A DNA stretch of 38,408 nucleotides from an uncultured Eubacteriales bacterium (GCA_900315085.1 OMXW01000009.1:1-38408), one strand, 5' to 3'. Positions 25,641 to 35,654 are shown, numbered from the stretch's first letter. Translations and numbers: made by a program. Notes: a model not told the origin generated them from the letters alone.

Positions 25641-26921
25641 TTATTTCGTTAATTCTGTGAACTCCGAAAAATCAAAGGTAGCAAAGTAATCCTTTGGGGT
25701 TTCCGCGCGGCGGATAAGCTTGTGTGAGCCGTCCTCGCAGAGCAGAACCTCAGCACTTCTGAGCTTGCCGTTGTAGTTATAGCCCATTGAGAAGCCGTGA
25801 GCACCGGCGTCGTGAATGTAAATAATATCACCCAAATCAATCTTCGGGAGCATACGGTCAATAGCGAACTTGTCGTTGTTCTCGCAAAGACCGCCTGTTA
25901 CATCATACTTGTGGTCGCAGGGCTCGTTTTCCTTACCGAGTACGGTAACATGGTGATAAGAGCCGTACATTGCGGGACGCATCAGGTTTGCCGCGCACGC
26001 GTCAAGTCCGATATACTCTTTATATATATGCTTTTCGTGAATAGCGGTTGCAACAAGCGCTCCGTATGGGGCTAACATATATCTGCCAAGCTCTGTGTAA
26101 ATCTCGACGTCCCCCATTCCCTCCGGAACAAGGATTTCTTCAAATTTCTTTCTTACGCCCTCGCCGATTACCGCGATATCATTCTTGGGATCTTCGGGCT
26201 TGTAGTCAACGCCTACGCCGCCGGAAAGGTTTACAAACTTAATATGTACGCCTGTCTTTTTGTGCAGACGAACTGCAAGGCGGAAAAGAATAGCCGCAAG
26301 CTCAGGATAATAGTCGTTAGATACTGTATTAGAGGCAAGAAAAGCGTGGATACCAAATTCCTCAGCGCCTGCTTCTTTAAGCTCGATAAAGGCTTTTTCC
26401 ATCTGCTCTTCGGTCATACCGTATTTTGAATCGCCGGGAGTGTCCATAACCTGAACACCGTCCTCGCTTGCCGCGAGCCGGAATACTCCGCCGGGATTAT
26501 AACGACAGCAGATTGTCTTTGGAACACCACATACCTTTTTGATAAACTCAACGTGAGTGTAATCGTCAAGGTTGATATTAGCGCCCAAATCATACGCCTT
26601 CTTCATATCCTCAACGGGAGTTACGTTTGAGCTGAACATGATTTCGCTTCCTGTAATTCCGCAAGCCTCACAAAGCTGAAGCTCTGTGTATGACGAGCAA
26701 TCCATTCCGCAGCCTTCCTCCTGAAGAATCTTCATAAGGTAAGGATTCGGCGTTGCTTTTACGGCAAAATACTCCTTGTATCCTTTATTCCAACTGAACG
26801 CCTTATTGAGCGCCCTTGCGTTTTCTCTAATACCCTTTTCATCGTAAATATGAAAAGGTGTGGGAATATCCTTTATAATATCCTTAGCTTGTTCTAAAGT
26901 TAAGAACGGCTTCTTTTCCAT
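25641..26921 (-). CDS. lysA: Diaminopimelate decarboxylase-like enzyme (divergent LysA family)
   Basis: 426-residue fold-type III PLP decarboxylase (alanine-racemase-like barrel plus beta domain). K55 in YFAVKATPNP is the PLP lysine, SGGVGVDY (233-240) the glycine loop, and C346 in GGLCENND the residue from the other subunit. Three usual LysA motifs differ: HxHIGS reads GIHAFLASN (190-198), EPGR reads ELGR (277-280), and the GAY motif reads GAHGFSM. The same variant set occurs, as I recall, in a coherent clostridial subgroup annotated as diaminopimelate decarboxylase, so lysine synthesis is the best guess; another decarboxylase of the family is possible. It ends the ysxC transcript, 6 bases after that gene's stop. 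Confidence 0.75.
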   Translation of the reverse strand: MEKKPFLTLEQAKDIIKDIPTPFHIYDEKGIRENARALNKAFSWNKGYKEYFAVKATPNPYLMKILQEEGCGMDCSSYTELQLCEACGITGSEIMFSSNVTPVEDMKKAYDLGANINLDDYTHVEFIKKVCGVPKTICCRYNPGGVFRLAASEDGVQVMDTPGDSKYGMTEEQMEKAFIELKEAGAEEFGIHAFLASNTVSNDYYPELAAILFRLAVRLHKKTGVHIKFVNLSGGVGVDYKPEDPKNDIAVIGEGVRKKFEEILVPEGMGDVEIYTELGRYMLAPYGALVATAIHEKHIYKEYIGLDACAANLMRPAMYGSYHHVTVLGKENEPCDHKYDVTGGLCENNDKFAIDRMLPKIDLGDIIYIHDAGAHGFSMGYNYNGKLRSAEVLLCEDGSHKLIRRAETPKDYFATFDFSEFTELTK

Positions 26922-26927
26922 GGTTGT

Positions 26928-27521
26928 TTACCCCTCTGTTTCCTTAATATACTCCTCAATAACTTCCTTAATGTCATCAAGGCCGCTTCCGTCTATCGCT
27001 GAGAACGGAATAAGCTGAACTCCCTCGTATTCTTCGAGCTCGTCCATAATTTCATCAATTCTTTTTTCGTAAGCAGTCTTTTTAAGCTTGTCCTTCTTTG
27101 TTAGGACGATTACAAACGGCGCATTACACTGATACAGAAAGTTGATCATATCATAATCGTCTTTTGTAGGTTTATGCCTTATATCTATAATCTGAATAAT
27201 CAACGCAATATTTCTGTTGTCAGAAAAATATCCTTCAACAAGCGATGCCCAACGCTGTTTTTCAGCCTTTGATACCTTTGCGTAGCCGTAACCCGGAAGG
27301 TCTACCATGCGGAACTCCTGCAGCTTGTAGAAGTTTACGGTAGCTGTCTTTCCCGGCTGCGCGCTTACTCTGGCAAGCGCTTTGCGCTGAACAAGCTTAT
27401 TAATCAGCGATGATTTTCCGACGTTCGAGTGACCTGAAAAAACCACCTCAGGCATATCGGATTTTGGAAGCTGATTAACCGTACCTGCCGCAAATTCAAA
27501 ACTAACTTCGTTAAAATTCAT
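26928..27521 (-). CDS. ysxC: Ribosome biogenesis GTP-binding protein YsxC/EngB
   Basis: 197-residue TRAFAC-class GTPase needed for late 50S ribosome assembly. G1 GHSNVGKSS, G3 DLPGYGYAKVS (the YGYA signature of the EngB group), G4 TKKDKL, and the G5-like SAIDG region. It lies 13 bases downstream of lon, as in Bacillus, so the pair is presumably co-transcribed. Full length; start follows GGAGG-like GGAGGCGCG. Confidence 0.97.
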   Translation of the reverse strand: MNFNEVSFEFAAGTVNQLPKSDMPEVVFSGHSNVGKSSLINKLVQRKALARVSAQPGKTATVNFYKLQEFRMVDLPGYGYAKVSKAEKQRWASLVEGYFSDNRNIALIIQIIDIRHKPTKDDYDMINFLYQCNAPFVIVLTKKDKLKKTAYEKRIDEIMDELEEYEGVQLIPFSAIDGSGLDDIKEVIEEYIKETEG

Positions 27522-27534
27522 ACGCGCCTCCTGA

Positions 27535-29937
27535 CTACTGCCTGATAGAAGCCGAAGCTGCGGTAGGCTTTGGAATAGCAGCTGCAGAATGGTTCCACGC
27601 GTGGTCGCTTACCTTAATCGGATCGACAACCGCTCTCATAAGTACCTCGCTGAAGCTCTCAACCGCAATAAAGTTTACGTTTTCCTTAACAGCGGGATCA
27701 AACTCGCTGATATCGGGCTCATTAGCCTTTGGAATAAGCACGGTGTTTATTTTATGCTTGTATGCCGCCATACTTTTCTCTTTTAAGCCGCCTATCGCAA
27801 GAACTTTACCTCTCAGGGTAATTTCACCTGTCATCGCAATATCGTGGCGCACAGGCTTTGAGGACAGCGCGGAATAAATAGCTGTAGCCATTGTAATACC
27901 GGCGGAAGGTCCGTCCTTTGGAACCGCACCCTCGGGAGCATGGAGATGGATATCCTTTGTTTTATAGAAATCCGCGTCAATTCCAAGCACATCAGCATGA
28001 CTGCGGATGCAGGTAATAGCGGTTTTTGCGCTTTCCTTCATAACATCGCCGAGCGAGCCTGTAAGCTCGATTTTACCCGTTCCGTCCATAACGGCAACCT
28101 CTATAGGAAGAAGCTCGCCGCCAACGGAAGTCCAAGCAAGCCCGTTAACAACTCCGATTTCGTCGTCCTTGTTTATGTTGTCGGGCAAATACTTTTTGTT
28201 GCCCAATAACTCCTCAACAGCTTTGTCGTCGATTTTAAACAGCTCTGTACCCTCTTCAAGCTTCTTAACGGCGCATTTGCGCATAAGTGAAGCGATTGTT
28301 CTTTCAAGAGTACGAACGCCTGATTCGCGCGTATAAAAATCTATTAGACTGTAAATTGCCTTTTGATTGATTTTTAATTCTTTTGAAGAAAATCCATTCA
28401 ACTCAAGCTGCTTGGGAATAAGATGCTTTTTAGCAATATGGAACTTCTCCTCACGGGTGTAGCTGTTAAGCTCAATAATCTCCATACGGTCGCGAAGCGG
28501 CGCCGGAATTGAGCCTAAATCGTTAGCCGTGGTAATAAACATTACCTCAGATAAATCAAAAGGAATGTCGATATAGTGGTCAACGAACTTGTTGTTCTGC
28601 TCGCTGTCAAGAACCTCAAGCAGCGCGGAAGTAGGATCGCCCTTGTAATCGCTTGCAAGCTTGTCTATCTCATCAAGGATAAGCAGAGGATTGTTTGTTC
28701 CGGCATTCTGAATAGCTGTGATTATTCTGCCGGGGATCGAGCCGATATAGGTTCTGCGGTGACCGCGGATTTCAGCCTCGTCCTTAACGCCGCCGAGCGC
28801 AATACGCTGACTCTTTCTGCCAATCGCCTTAGCTATTGACTGTGCAATCGAGGTCTTACCGACGCCCGGAGGTCCTACGAAGCAGATTATCTGCCCCTTT
28901 TGCTTATCGCTCAGCTTTTTTACAGCAAGCTGTTCAATAATTCTTTCTTTTATCTTTTCAAGTCCGTAGTGGCTTCTATCAAGCTCTTTGCGGATTTTTG
29001 AAATAACTATTTTATCCTTACTTGAGGTATTCCACGGCAAATCCAAAACAGTATCAAGGTAAGTTCTGATTACGGAAGCTTCCTGACTGCCAAACGGCAT
29101 TTTCATCAGCTTTCTGCATTCCTTGAACAGCGCTTCCTCCGACTTTTCATCGAGGTGGAGCTCTTCGATTCTTGCCGCGTATTCCTCCGCCTCCTGCGAG
29201 GGATTATCGTCCTCGCCGAGCTCTTCCTCAATAATCCTCTTTTGCTCACGGAGGAAATACTCGCGCTGACTTTCATCTATGCGCATTTTTGCCTTGCGTG
29301 AGATCTCGTCCTCAATTTTGAGTATGTAATTCTCGTTAGTGAGAACGTCAAGCAAGGTTTCAAGGCGATCTGTCTGAGGCAGAATTTCAAGTATAGCCTG
29401 CTTGGTGGTGTAGTCGAGCATGATATTTGAAGTAAGAAAATCCGCAAGCTCACCCGGATATTTGCAAAGCGCAACCTTGAAGATAATATCGGGCGGAATC
29501 TTTGGAGCTACTTCAATATACTTTTCAAACTCACTTCTGACAGCGCGAATAAGAGCGGAATCCCTTGCCGTAAGATGATTCTTTTCCTCGGGCATCGGAA
29601 TAACCTCAGCCATAAGACAGCTGTCATCGTATACGGGAGCCGCAACACGCGCTCTGTATTTTCCCTCAATTACAATTCTTGTAGTGTTGTCAGGCTGTTT
29701 TAATACCTGAACGACCTTTGCGATAACGCCTGTTTTAAACAAATCAATCAGCTTAGGCTCGTTGCTTGACGCGTCCTTCTGAGCCGCGAGAAAAATGAGC
29801 TGATCGTTTTTCATAGCTTTATTAATCGCCGTAATACTTTTCTGTCTGCCGACATCAAAATGAATAAGCGATTTTGGAAACACAACCAATCCGCGAAGCG
29901 GAAGCACGGGGACTGTAAGTGTATTCGGATTATCCAT
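27535..29937 (-). CDS. lon: ATP-dependent protease Lon (LonA type)
   Basis: 800 residues, cytosolic. N-terminal substrate-recognition domain (LPLRGLVVFPKSLIHFDVGR, 12-31, onward to about 200), helical linker with the coiled EYFLREQKRIIEEELGE, AAA+ module with Walker A GPPGVGKT (355-362) and Walker B LLILDEID, and the C-terminal protease domain with catalytic S678 (PKDGPSAG) and K721 (GLKEKSMAA). It degrades misfolded and regulatory proteins. It starts 105 bases after clpX, beyond a strong hairpin; SD AAGGGTGAT upstream of the ATG. No promoter is evident between, so it depends either on read-through or on a promoter inside clpX. Confidence 0.98.
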   Translation of the reverse strand: MDNPNTLTVPVLPLRGLVVFPKSLIHFDVGRQKSITAINKAMKNDQLIFLAAQKDASSNEPKLIDLFKTGVIAKVVQVLKQPDNTTRIVIEGKYRARVAAPVYDDSCLMAEVIPMPEEKNHLTARDSALIRAVRSEFEKYIEVAPKIPPDIIFKVALCKYPGELADFLTSNIMLDYTTKQAILEILPQTDRLETLLDVLTNENYILKIEDEISRKAKMRIDESQREYFLREQKRIIEEELGEDDNPSQEAEEYAARIEELHLDEKSEEALFKECRKLMKMPFGSQEASVIRTYLDTVLDLPWNTSSKDKIVISKIRKELDRSHYGLEKIKERIIEQLAVKKLSDKQKGQIICFVGPPGVGKTSIAQSIAKAIGRKSQRIALGGVKDEAEIRGHRRTYIGSIPGRIITAIQNAGTNNPLLILDEIDKLASDYKGDPTSALLEVLDSEQNNKFVDHYIDIPFDLSEVMFITTANDLGSIPAPLRDRMEIIELNSYTREEKFHIAKKHLIPKQLELNGFSSKELKINQKAIYSLIDFYTRESGVRTLERTIASLMRKCAVKKLEEGTELFKIDDKAVEELLGNKKYLPDNINKDDEIGVVNGLAWTSVGGELLPIEVAVMDGTGKIELTGSLGDVMKESAKTAITCIRSHADVLGIDADFYKTKDIHLHAPEGAVPKDGPSAGITMATAIYSALSSKPVRHDIAMTGEITLRGKVLAIGGLKEKSMAAYKHKINTVLIPKANEPDISEFDPAVKENVNFIAVESFSEVLMRAVVDPIKVSDHAWNHSAAAIPKPTAASASIRQ

Positions 29938-29960
29938 ATTATCACCCTTTCAAGTGAAAT

Positions 29961-30009
29961 AAAAAGGGCAACACTGCACTGCGGCAAAAGCCGGTATGCA
30001 GTATTGCCA
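29961..30009 (-). terminator. Terminator/attenuator between clpX and lon
   Basis: On the minus strand GGCAATACTGCA pairs with TGCAGTGTTGCC (30008-29997 with 29978-29967), one G-U pair, then TTTTT (29965-29961). The hairpin ends about 24 bases before the lon start. Confidence 0.82.
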
Positions 30010-30042
30010 TAAAAGCAGTATACAACTTACCGCTTTGGTAAT

Positions 30043-31383
30043 TTACGAAGCCGAGCTGCGCTTTGAGCGCTTGCCCGAATCCTTTTTCGGCAAAGGAAGC
30101 GAGAACGAAGGCTTCTCCTTTTTGCGTACAATCTGAGGCTGTACGTTGTCGGTAACAACTTCCTTTGTAATAATAATCTTTTCAATAGTATTGTCGGAAG
30201 GAGTTTCAAACATTAAATCGGTGAGAATCTCTTCCATAATACCTCTGAGTCCTCTTGCACCTGTGTGCTGTTCCTGAGCCTTTTGAGCAATCGCTTCAAG
30301 AGCCTCATCCTCAAAGTAAAGCTCAACATCGTCAAGCTCAAAGAGCTTTTTGTACTGCTGAACTATTGAGTTCTTGGGAACAGTGAGGATTTTTACAAGA
30401 GCCTCTGTATCAAGTCCGCTTAAAGCGGTAATAACGGGCAGTCTTCCGATAAGCTCGGGGATAATACCGAACTTAACCAAATCGTGAGCGGTAACATCCT
30501 TCATCCATTCGGTTTCGTCAAGCTCAGCCTTTGACTGAACAAGAGATTCAAAGCCGATTACCGAATTGCCCTTGCGCTTTTCAACGATTTTTTCAAGACC
30601 GTCAAATGCGCCGCCGCAAATAAAGAGAATGTTTTTAGTATCAATTTGAAGAAATTCCTGCTGAGGATGTTTTCTTCCGCCCTGAGGAGGAACGTTTGCA
30701 ACAGTGCCCTCAACAATTTTAAGCAATGCCTGCTGAACGCCCTCGCCGCTTACGTCTCGGGTAATCGATGGGTTTTCGGATTTTCTGGCTATTTTATCGA
30801 TTTCATCGATATAAATAATACCGCGTTCCGCGCGTTCAATGTCATAATCTGCCGCCTGGATAAGCTTCAGAAGAATATTCTCGACGTCCTCACCTACATA
30901 TCCTGCTTCGGTGAGAGTAGTTGCGTCGGCAATCGCAAAAGGAACGTCAAGCGCCTTTGCGAGCGTCTGAGCAAGCAGAGTTTTACCAACGCCTGTGGGT
31001 CCCAGAAGGAGCACGTTACTCTTTGCGAAATCTACGCTTTCATCATTTGCGTAAGCGCGCTTATAATGATTGTAAACCGCAACGCTGAGAGTAACCTTTG
31101 CGTGATCCTGACCGATTACATATTCATCAAGAATAGCCTTTATTTCCTTAGGCTTTAAAAGATCGGCAATTGATTCATCGGGAAGCTGAGGCGCAAGGCT
31201 CTTTGAGTAGGAATTTGAGTGGTCGCGCTCAATTTCACCCGATTGCTCAAGTATATTCATACAGAGATCAACACAGCGGTCGCAGATATACGCACCGTTG
31301 CCCGCAATAAGACGAAGCACCATATCCTGCGGCTTTCCGCAGAAGGAACAGTAAATCTCTTTGTCGATGGTTTTGTTAGACAT
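30043..31383 (-). CDS. clpX: ATP-dependent Clp protease ATP-binding subunit ClpX
   Basis: 446 residues, AAA+ unfoldase that feeds substrates to ClpP. N-terminal C4 zinc-binding domain (C12, C15, C34, C37), Walker A GPTGVGKT (128-135), Walker [11 protein letters not shown], the pore loop around [11 protein letters not shown], and the ClpP-docking IGF-type loop in the NSVIGFES segment. The C-terminal tail is basic and Ser/Lys-rich, a little longer than usual. It follows clpP by 13 bases, in one transcript with tig and clpP, and is followed by a hairpin. Confidence 0.98.
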   Translation of the reverse strand: MSNKTIDKEIYCSFCGKPQDMVLRLIAGNGAYICDRCVDLCMNILEQSGEIERDHSNSYSKSLAPQLPDESIADLLKPKEIKAILDEYVIGQDHAKVTLSVAVYNHYKRAYANDESVDFAKSNVLLLGPTGVGKTLLAQTLAKALDVPFAIADATTLTEAGYVGEDVENILLKLIQAADYDIERAERGIIYIDEIDKIARKSENPSITRDVSGEGVQQALLKIVEGTVANVPPQGGRKHPQQEFLQIDTKNILFICGGAFDGLEKIVEKRKGNSVIGFESLVQSKAELDETEWMKDVTAHDLVKFGIIPELIGRLPVITALSGLDTEALVKILTVPKNSIVQQYKKLFELDDVELYFEDEALEAIAQKAQEQHTGARGLRGIMEEILTDLMFETPSDNTIEKIIITKEVVTDNVQPQIVRKKEKPSFSLPLPKKDSGKRSKRSSAS

Positions 31384-31396
31384 TGCAGTCCCTCAC

Positions 31397-31978
31397 TTAT
31401 CTTTTGTCAATAACCTTATCTATCAAACCGTATTCAAGAGCCTGCTGAGCTGTCATAAAATTATCACGCTCGGTGTCATTTTTTACAACATCCAAGGGCT
31501 TGCCTGTATTTTCGGAAAGAATCCGGTTTAAGCGAGCCTTTGTGTCAAGCATATACTTTGTATGGATCTCCATATCAGTAGCCTGACCTTTGTAGCCGCC
31601 TAAGGGCTGATGAATCATGATTGTGCTGTTGGGAAGCGCAAGACGCTTGCCCTTTGTGCCTGCGGAAAGCAGGAACGCGCCCATACTTGCCGCCATACCC
31701 ATGCAAATTGTTGAAACATCACACTTGATGTACTTCATTGTGTCATAGATAGCAAAGCCGTCTGTAACACTTCCGCCGGGGCTGTTGATGTAAAGGCTGA
31801 TATCCTTTGTGGGATCCTGACTTTCCAGATAGAGAAGCTGAGCCACAACCACACTTGCAGTGGCACTGTTTACTTCATCGTGAAGCATGATAATTCTGTC
31901 GTTTAAAAGTCTTGAATATATATCGTATGAACGTTCACCGCGATTGGTTTGTTCAACAACATAAGGTACCAATGCCAT
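31397..31978 (-). CDS. clpP: ATP-dependent Clp protease proteolytic subunit
   Basis: 193-residue serine protease subunit forming the ClpP barrel. The catalytic triad is S98 (GMAASMGAF), H123 (MIHQPLGG) and D172 (TERDNFM). [11 protein letters not shown] is the usual oxyanion-hole segment. Normal length with a short propeptide. It lies 55 bases after tig and 13 bases before clpX, so the three form one operon. Confidence 0.99.
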   Translation of the reverse strand: MALVPYVVEQTNRGERSYDIYSRLLNDRIIMLHDEVNSATASVVVAQLLYLESQDPTKDISLYINSPGGSVTDGFAIYDTMKYIKCDVSTICMGMAASMGAFLLSAGTKGKRLALPNSTIMIHQPLGGYKGQATDMEIHTKYMLDTKARLNRILSENTGKPLDVVKNDTERDNFMTAQQALEYGLIDKVIDKR

Positions 31979-32033
31979 AATATCATAACCTTTCTTAGTT
32001 TATTATTTCAAAAATACTTTATTTATTCACTGA

Positions 32034-33314
32034 TTATTTAATATTAGCAGTGTTCTTAACGATATCAAGAGCCTTCTGAACTCTTACATCCTCTGTAAGT
32101 GAGTCAGCGGGAACTGCAGCCTTTACCTTTTCAACGTCCATCTTGTAAGCCTCAGCCATCTTTGAATACTCGTCGTCAAGGTCAGCCTCGGTTACTTCAA
32201 CATTCTCCTTGTCGGCAATTGTCTGCAGAGCAAGTCTGAGTTTAACTCTCTTCTCGGCATCTTTTCTGTACATATCCTTAAGAGCGTTTACATCCATGCC
32301 CATGTACTGCATGTATGTCTGCATATCCATGCCCTGTGAACGCAGGCGCATTTCAAAATCTCTTACCATGTCATTTGCCTGGTTGTCGAACATTGCCTCG
32401 GGGATCTCGCCCTCAAGAAGGTCAATCAGCTTGTCGGCGATCTGATCGTCAACGTCCTTCTCAGCCTCGTCCTTAAGACGGTTAGCAACGGTTTCCTTTA
32501 ACTCAGCCTTGTATTCGTCAACTGTTTCCTTGTCGGATACATCCTGAACGAACTCGTCGTCAACCTCGGGAAGCTCCTTAGCCTTGATTTCATGAAGATT
32601 GATTTTGAACTCAGCGTCCTTGCCCTTGAGCTCCTCAGCCTGATATTCATCGGGGAATTTAACATTGATTGAGAATTCTTCGCCTGTTGAGTGACCTACG
32701 ATCTGCTCCTCAAAGCCGGGGATGAAGTTGCCTGAACCGAGTGAGAGGTTGTAGTTCTCAGCCTTGCCGCCCTCAAAAGCTTCGCCGTCAACAAAGCCCT
32801 CAAAGTCGATAACAGCTGTGTCGCCGTTCTGAGCAGGTCTGTCCTCAACTGTAACCATTCTTGAGTTGCGCTCTCTTACCTTGTCAAGCTCCTCGTTAAC
32901 GAGCTCGTCGGTAACCTCTGTTGACTTCTTCTCAATTTCAAGGCCCTTGTAGTCCTTGATTTCCATTGTAGGCTCAACAACGATGGTAGCCTTGAAGGTG
33001 AAACCTTCCTTGCCTGCCTCAAGAGCCTCGAGTGACTCAACAGCTACGATTTTTACGTCAGCTTCCTTAGCTGCGTCATAAAGAGCGTCGGGATAGCAAT
33101 CCTGCATAGCGTCGTCATAGAAAACCTCTGTGCCGTACATTTTCTCGATGATTCTTCTGGGAGCTTTACCCTTTCTGAAACCCTGTACATTGATTTTCTT
33201 GACCTGCTTTTTATATACAGCGTTGATGGCCTTTTCAAAAGTTTCACCGTCAACAGATACTGTCAGTTCGTATGAATTTGCTTCTTCCTTTTTTGTACAT
33301 TCCTTTAATGCCAT
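32034..33314 (-). CDS. tig: Trigger factor, ribosome-bound chaperone and peptidyl-prolyl isomerase
   Basis: 426 residues from the ATG at 33314, preceded by GGAGG about 9 bases away; a TTG five codons earlier lies on that site. The N-terminal ribosome-binding domain has the signature VQGFRKGKAPRRIIEKMYG; the FKBP-type PPIase domain follows (NGDTAVIDFEGFVDGEAFEG, GSGNFIPGFEEQIVG); a helical C-terminal chaperone domain completes it. Strong codon bias, as for eno and gdhA, suggests high expression. Its own consensus-like promoter is just upstream, and clpP-clpX follow. Confidence 0.98.
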   Translation of the reverse strand: MALKECTKKEEANSYELTVSVDGETFEKAINAVYKKQVKKINVQGFRKGKAPRRIIEKMYGTEVFYDDAMQDCYPDALYDAAKEADVKIVAVESLEALEAGKEGFTFKATIVVEPTMEIKDYKGLEIEKKSTEVTDELVNEELDKVRERNSRMVTVEDRPAQNGDTAVIDFEGFVDGEAFEGGKAENYNLSLGSGNFIPGFEEQIVGHSTGEEFSINVKFPDEYQAEELKGKDAEFKINLHEIKAKELPEVDDEFVQDVSDKETVDEYKAELKETVANRLKDEAEKDVDDQIADKLIDLLEGEIPEAMFDNQANDMVRDFEMRLRSQGMDMQTYMQYMGMDVNALKDMYRKDAEKRVKLRLALQTIADKENVEVTEADLDDEYSKMAEAYKMDVEKVKAAVPADSLTEDVRVQKALDIVKNTANIK

Positions 33315-33359
33315 TTTGAATTCCTCCAAGTATAAATAATTTAGAAATTATATCAGTTT

Positions 33360-33388
33360 ATTATAACATAAGATATTCAATAAATCAA
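33360..33388 (-). promoter_or_regulatory. Promoter of the tig-clpP-clpX operon
   Basis: Minus strand: TTGATT (33388-33383), a 17-base spacer, and a perfect TATAAT (33365-33360). It abuts the stop codon of the preceding gene (33390). No CtsR-type direct repeat is visible. Confidence 0.78.
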
Positions 33389-33389
33389 G

Positions 33390-34079
33390 TTATCTTACCA
33401 AAACAGGCATAAATCCTACTTTATCGCAAGAAATCAACTGAAAATTTATGCCTTTATACTCACCCTCAAAGGCGAGCTTAAAGTTTTTCTTTCCGTGGAT
33501 GTGTCCGTAGTAGCATTTTTTGACGGGATAGCTGCAAAGAACATCCATGATCTCCTGACATTCAATGCCTCGGTAGTATGGCGGATAGTGCAGGAACACA
33601 ACTGGTTCAAGTCCCGTTTGCACAGCCTGATCAAGGCTCATTTTAAGTCTGCCTACCTCGCGGTTGAGCACCTTGATATCCTCCGGAGTATCATTTTCAA
33701 GGAACCAGCCTCTTGTGCCGCAGATTGCGTATTCTCCGCAGGCGTAAGCGTTGTTGAACAGAATTGAAATCGAGTCAAGCTCATTGTCTTTTAAAAACGT
33801 GTCAATTTTGTTCTTTGTGCCCCACCAGTAATCGTGGTTGCCCTTTAAGAAGATTTTTCTGCCCGGAAGATTATCGATAAACTTAAAATCAGTGTAAGTC
33901 TGCTCAAGCCTCATTGCCCAGGAAATATCGCCCGCAATAACGATTGTATCGTCATCGGAAACCAGCTTGTTCCAGTTATCGGTAAGCCGGTCAACATAAT
34001 CGTTCCAGCCCGCAAAAATATCCATCGGCTTATCCTCGCCGAGAGATAAATGCAGATCCGCAATTGCAAACAGCGACAT
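33390..34079 (-). CDS. Calcineurin-like metallophosphoesterase
   Basis: 229 residues, binuclear-metal phosphoesterase. Motifs in order: DLHLS (D8, H10), GDISWAM, GNHDYWWG, and late GHIHGKKNF. The WDYWW-type tryptophans and the short length fit a clostridial/Firmicute subfamily of cytosolic metallophosphoesterases with no assigned substrate; nucleotides or small phosphodiesters are possible. Its ATG overlaps the thrC stop (TAATG), so translation is coupled, although no metabolic link to threonine is obvious. Confidence 0.9.
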   Translation of the reverse strand: MSLFAIADLHLSLGEDKPMDIFAGWNDYVDRLTDNWNKLVSDDDTIVIAGDISWAMRLEQTYTDFKFIDNLPGRKIFLKGNHDYWWGTKNKIDTFLKDNELDSISILFNNAYACGEYAICGTRGWFLENDTPEDIKVLNREVGRLKMSLDQAVQTGLEPVVFLHYPPYYRGIECQEIMDVLCSYPVKKCYYGHIHGKKNFKLAFEGEYKGINFQLISCDKVGFMPVLVR

Positions 34080-35587
34080 TACTTTATTGAAAGAGATTTG
34101 AGAACATAGTCCTGCATTTCCTCTGACTTAACAACATCAGAGAAACGCGCGGTTTTGTCTTTAAGACCTGCAAGCGGCGCCGGAACAGCCATACCTGTAA
34201 GCTCATTGAGCTTATCAACCATATCAAACTCTGTTTCGGGAAGCTCTGCGTTCGGAGCAACAGCCTGCAAAACAGACTTAGAGAACTTATAGGGGCTTGC
34301 TGTTGAAGCAATAACCGCCGGAGTGTTATCTCCTGTCTTTTCAACATACTGCTCGTACACGTTAACCGCAACTGCTGTATGAGTATCACAAAGATAATTG
34401 TTATCCTCAAACAGCTTGCTGATAGTAGCCTGAGTCTGAGCGTCGTCGCAGTAGCCGCCGAAGAATTTATCATTGATTACAGCCTTAACATCGTCGGAAA
34501 CCTCATATTTGCCAACGGTTTTAAGTGCTGTCATCCACTCGTTTGTTGCCTTGTCGTCGTTGCCTGAAAGCTTGTAGAGAAGCCTTTCAAGATTGCTTGA
34601 AACAAGAATATCCATTGAAGGAGACATTGTGGTAAAGAACTGTCTGTTTTTATCATAAACGCCTGTGTTGATGAAATCTGTAAGAACGTTGTTGGCGTTT
34701 GAAGCGCAGATGAACTTGTTGATCGGAAGTCCCATAAGGCTTGCATAGTAAGAAGCGAGAATGTTGCCGAAGTTACCTGTGGGAACAACAACGTTGATTT
34801 TATCGCCAAACGCAATCTTGCCCTCGTTTACCATATCGCAGTAAGCGGAGATGTAGTAAACGATCTGAGGAAGAAGTCTGCCCCAGTTAATTGAGTTAGC
34901 AGATGAGAAAAGCATATTGTTTTCGGCGAGCTTTTCCGCAACTTCGGGAGTAGTAAATATTCTTTTTACGCCTGTCTGAGCGTCGTCAAAGTTGCCCTCG
35001 ATAGCGCAAACCTTAACGTTTCCGCCTTCCTGAGTGTTCATCTGATGCTTCTGCATCGGGCTTACGCCGTTAACGGGATAGAAAACGATGATTTTTGTAT
35101 GCTCAACATCCTTGAAGCCCTCCAAAGCGGCTTTACCTGTATCGCCTGAGGTAGCAACAAGAATAACAGCGTCTTTTCCGTCATAGGTCTTTTTAAGGGA
35201 TTTGGTAAGAAGGTGCGGAAGAATCTGGAGAGCCATATCCTTAAACGCGCATGTAGGACCGTGCCAGAGCTCGAGAATATTAAGTTCCTTGCCGCCGAGT
35301 GAAGTGAACGCGAGCGGAGCGGGATTTTCACCGTCAAATTTTTCAGCTGTGTATGCCTTTGTGACACAGTCGTCAATTTCATCCTCGGTAAAATCCGTAA
35401 GGAAATCCGAGAATACTTTTTTAGCTCTGCCTCTGTAATCCTCTTTCAAAAGAGCCTTTAAGGTTGCCTCATCATACTTCGGGAACTCCTGGGGAACAAA
35501 AAGTCCTCCGTCCTTTGAGATACCCTGAGCGATAGCCTGAGCGGCTGATACAACCTCGTTTTTGTTTTGGGTGCTGTTATATAACAT
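34079..35587 (-). CDS. thrC: Threonine synthase
   Basis: 502 residues, fold-type II PLP enzyme turning O-phosphohomoserine into threonine. The long form, with the N-terminal LYNSTQNKNEVVSAAQAIAQ segment, DGGLFVPQ, and PLP lysine K116 in HGPTCAFKDMALQ; the phosphate-binding loop is ATSGDTGKAALEG. AAGGAAAGGAT lies upstream of the start. No T-box or other leader element is evident in the 67-base gap to the dipeptidase. Followed by an overlapping metallophosphoesterase gene. Confidence 0.97.
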   Translation of the reverse strand: MLYNSTQNKNEVVSAAQAIAQGISKDGGLFVPQEFPKYDEATLKALLKEDYRGRAKKVFSDFLTDFTEDEIDDCVTKAYTAEKFDGENPAPLAFTSLGGKELNILELWHGPTCAFKDMALQILPHLLTKSLKKTYDGKDAVILVATSGDTGKAALEGFKDVEHTKIIVFYPVNGVSPMQKHQMNTQEGGNVKVCAIEGNFDDAQTGVKRIFTTPEVAEKLAENNMLFSSANSINWGRLLPQIVYYISAYCDMVNEGKIAFGDKINVVVPTGNFGNILASYYASLMGLPINKFICASNANNVLTDFINTGVYDKNRQFFTTMSPSMDILVSSNLERLLYKLSGNDDKATNEWMTALKTVGKYEVSDDVKAVINDKFFGGYCDDAQTQATISKLFEDNNYLCDTHTAVAVNVYEQYVEKTGDNTPAVIASTASPYKFSKSVLQAVAPNAELPETEFDMVDKLNELTGMAVPAPLAGLKDKTARFSDVVKSEEMQDYVLKSLSIK

Positions 35588-35654
35588 AAAATCATCCTTT
35601 CCTTTTGACGAAATCTAAAGCGTTAATAACTTACATAAACAACAATATATTTTA

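Noticed and set aside
30646..31158. 170-codon open frame antisense to clpX
   Set aside because: Shadow of a conserved gene; no ribosome site or recognisable motif.
33315..33389. CtsR/HrcA operator at the tig-clp promoter
   Set aside because: Only a standard promoter is visible; neither a CIRCE-like inverted repeat nor a CtsR heptad direct repeat is present.
35588..35654. T-box or threonine attenuator ahead of thrC
   Set aside because: The gap is only 67 bases and has no T-box sequence, leader peptide or terminator pair.
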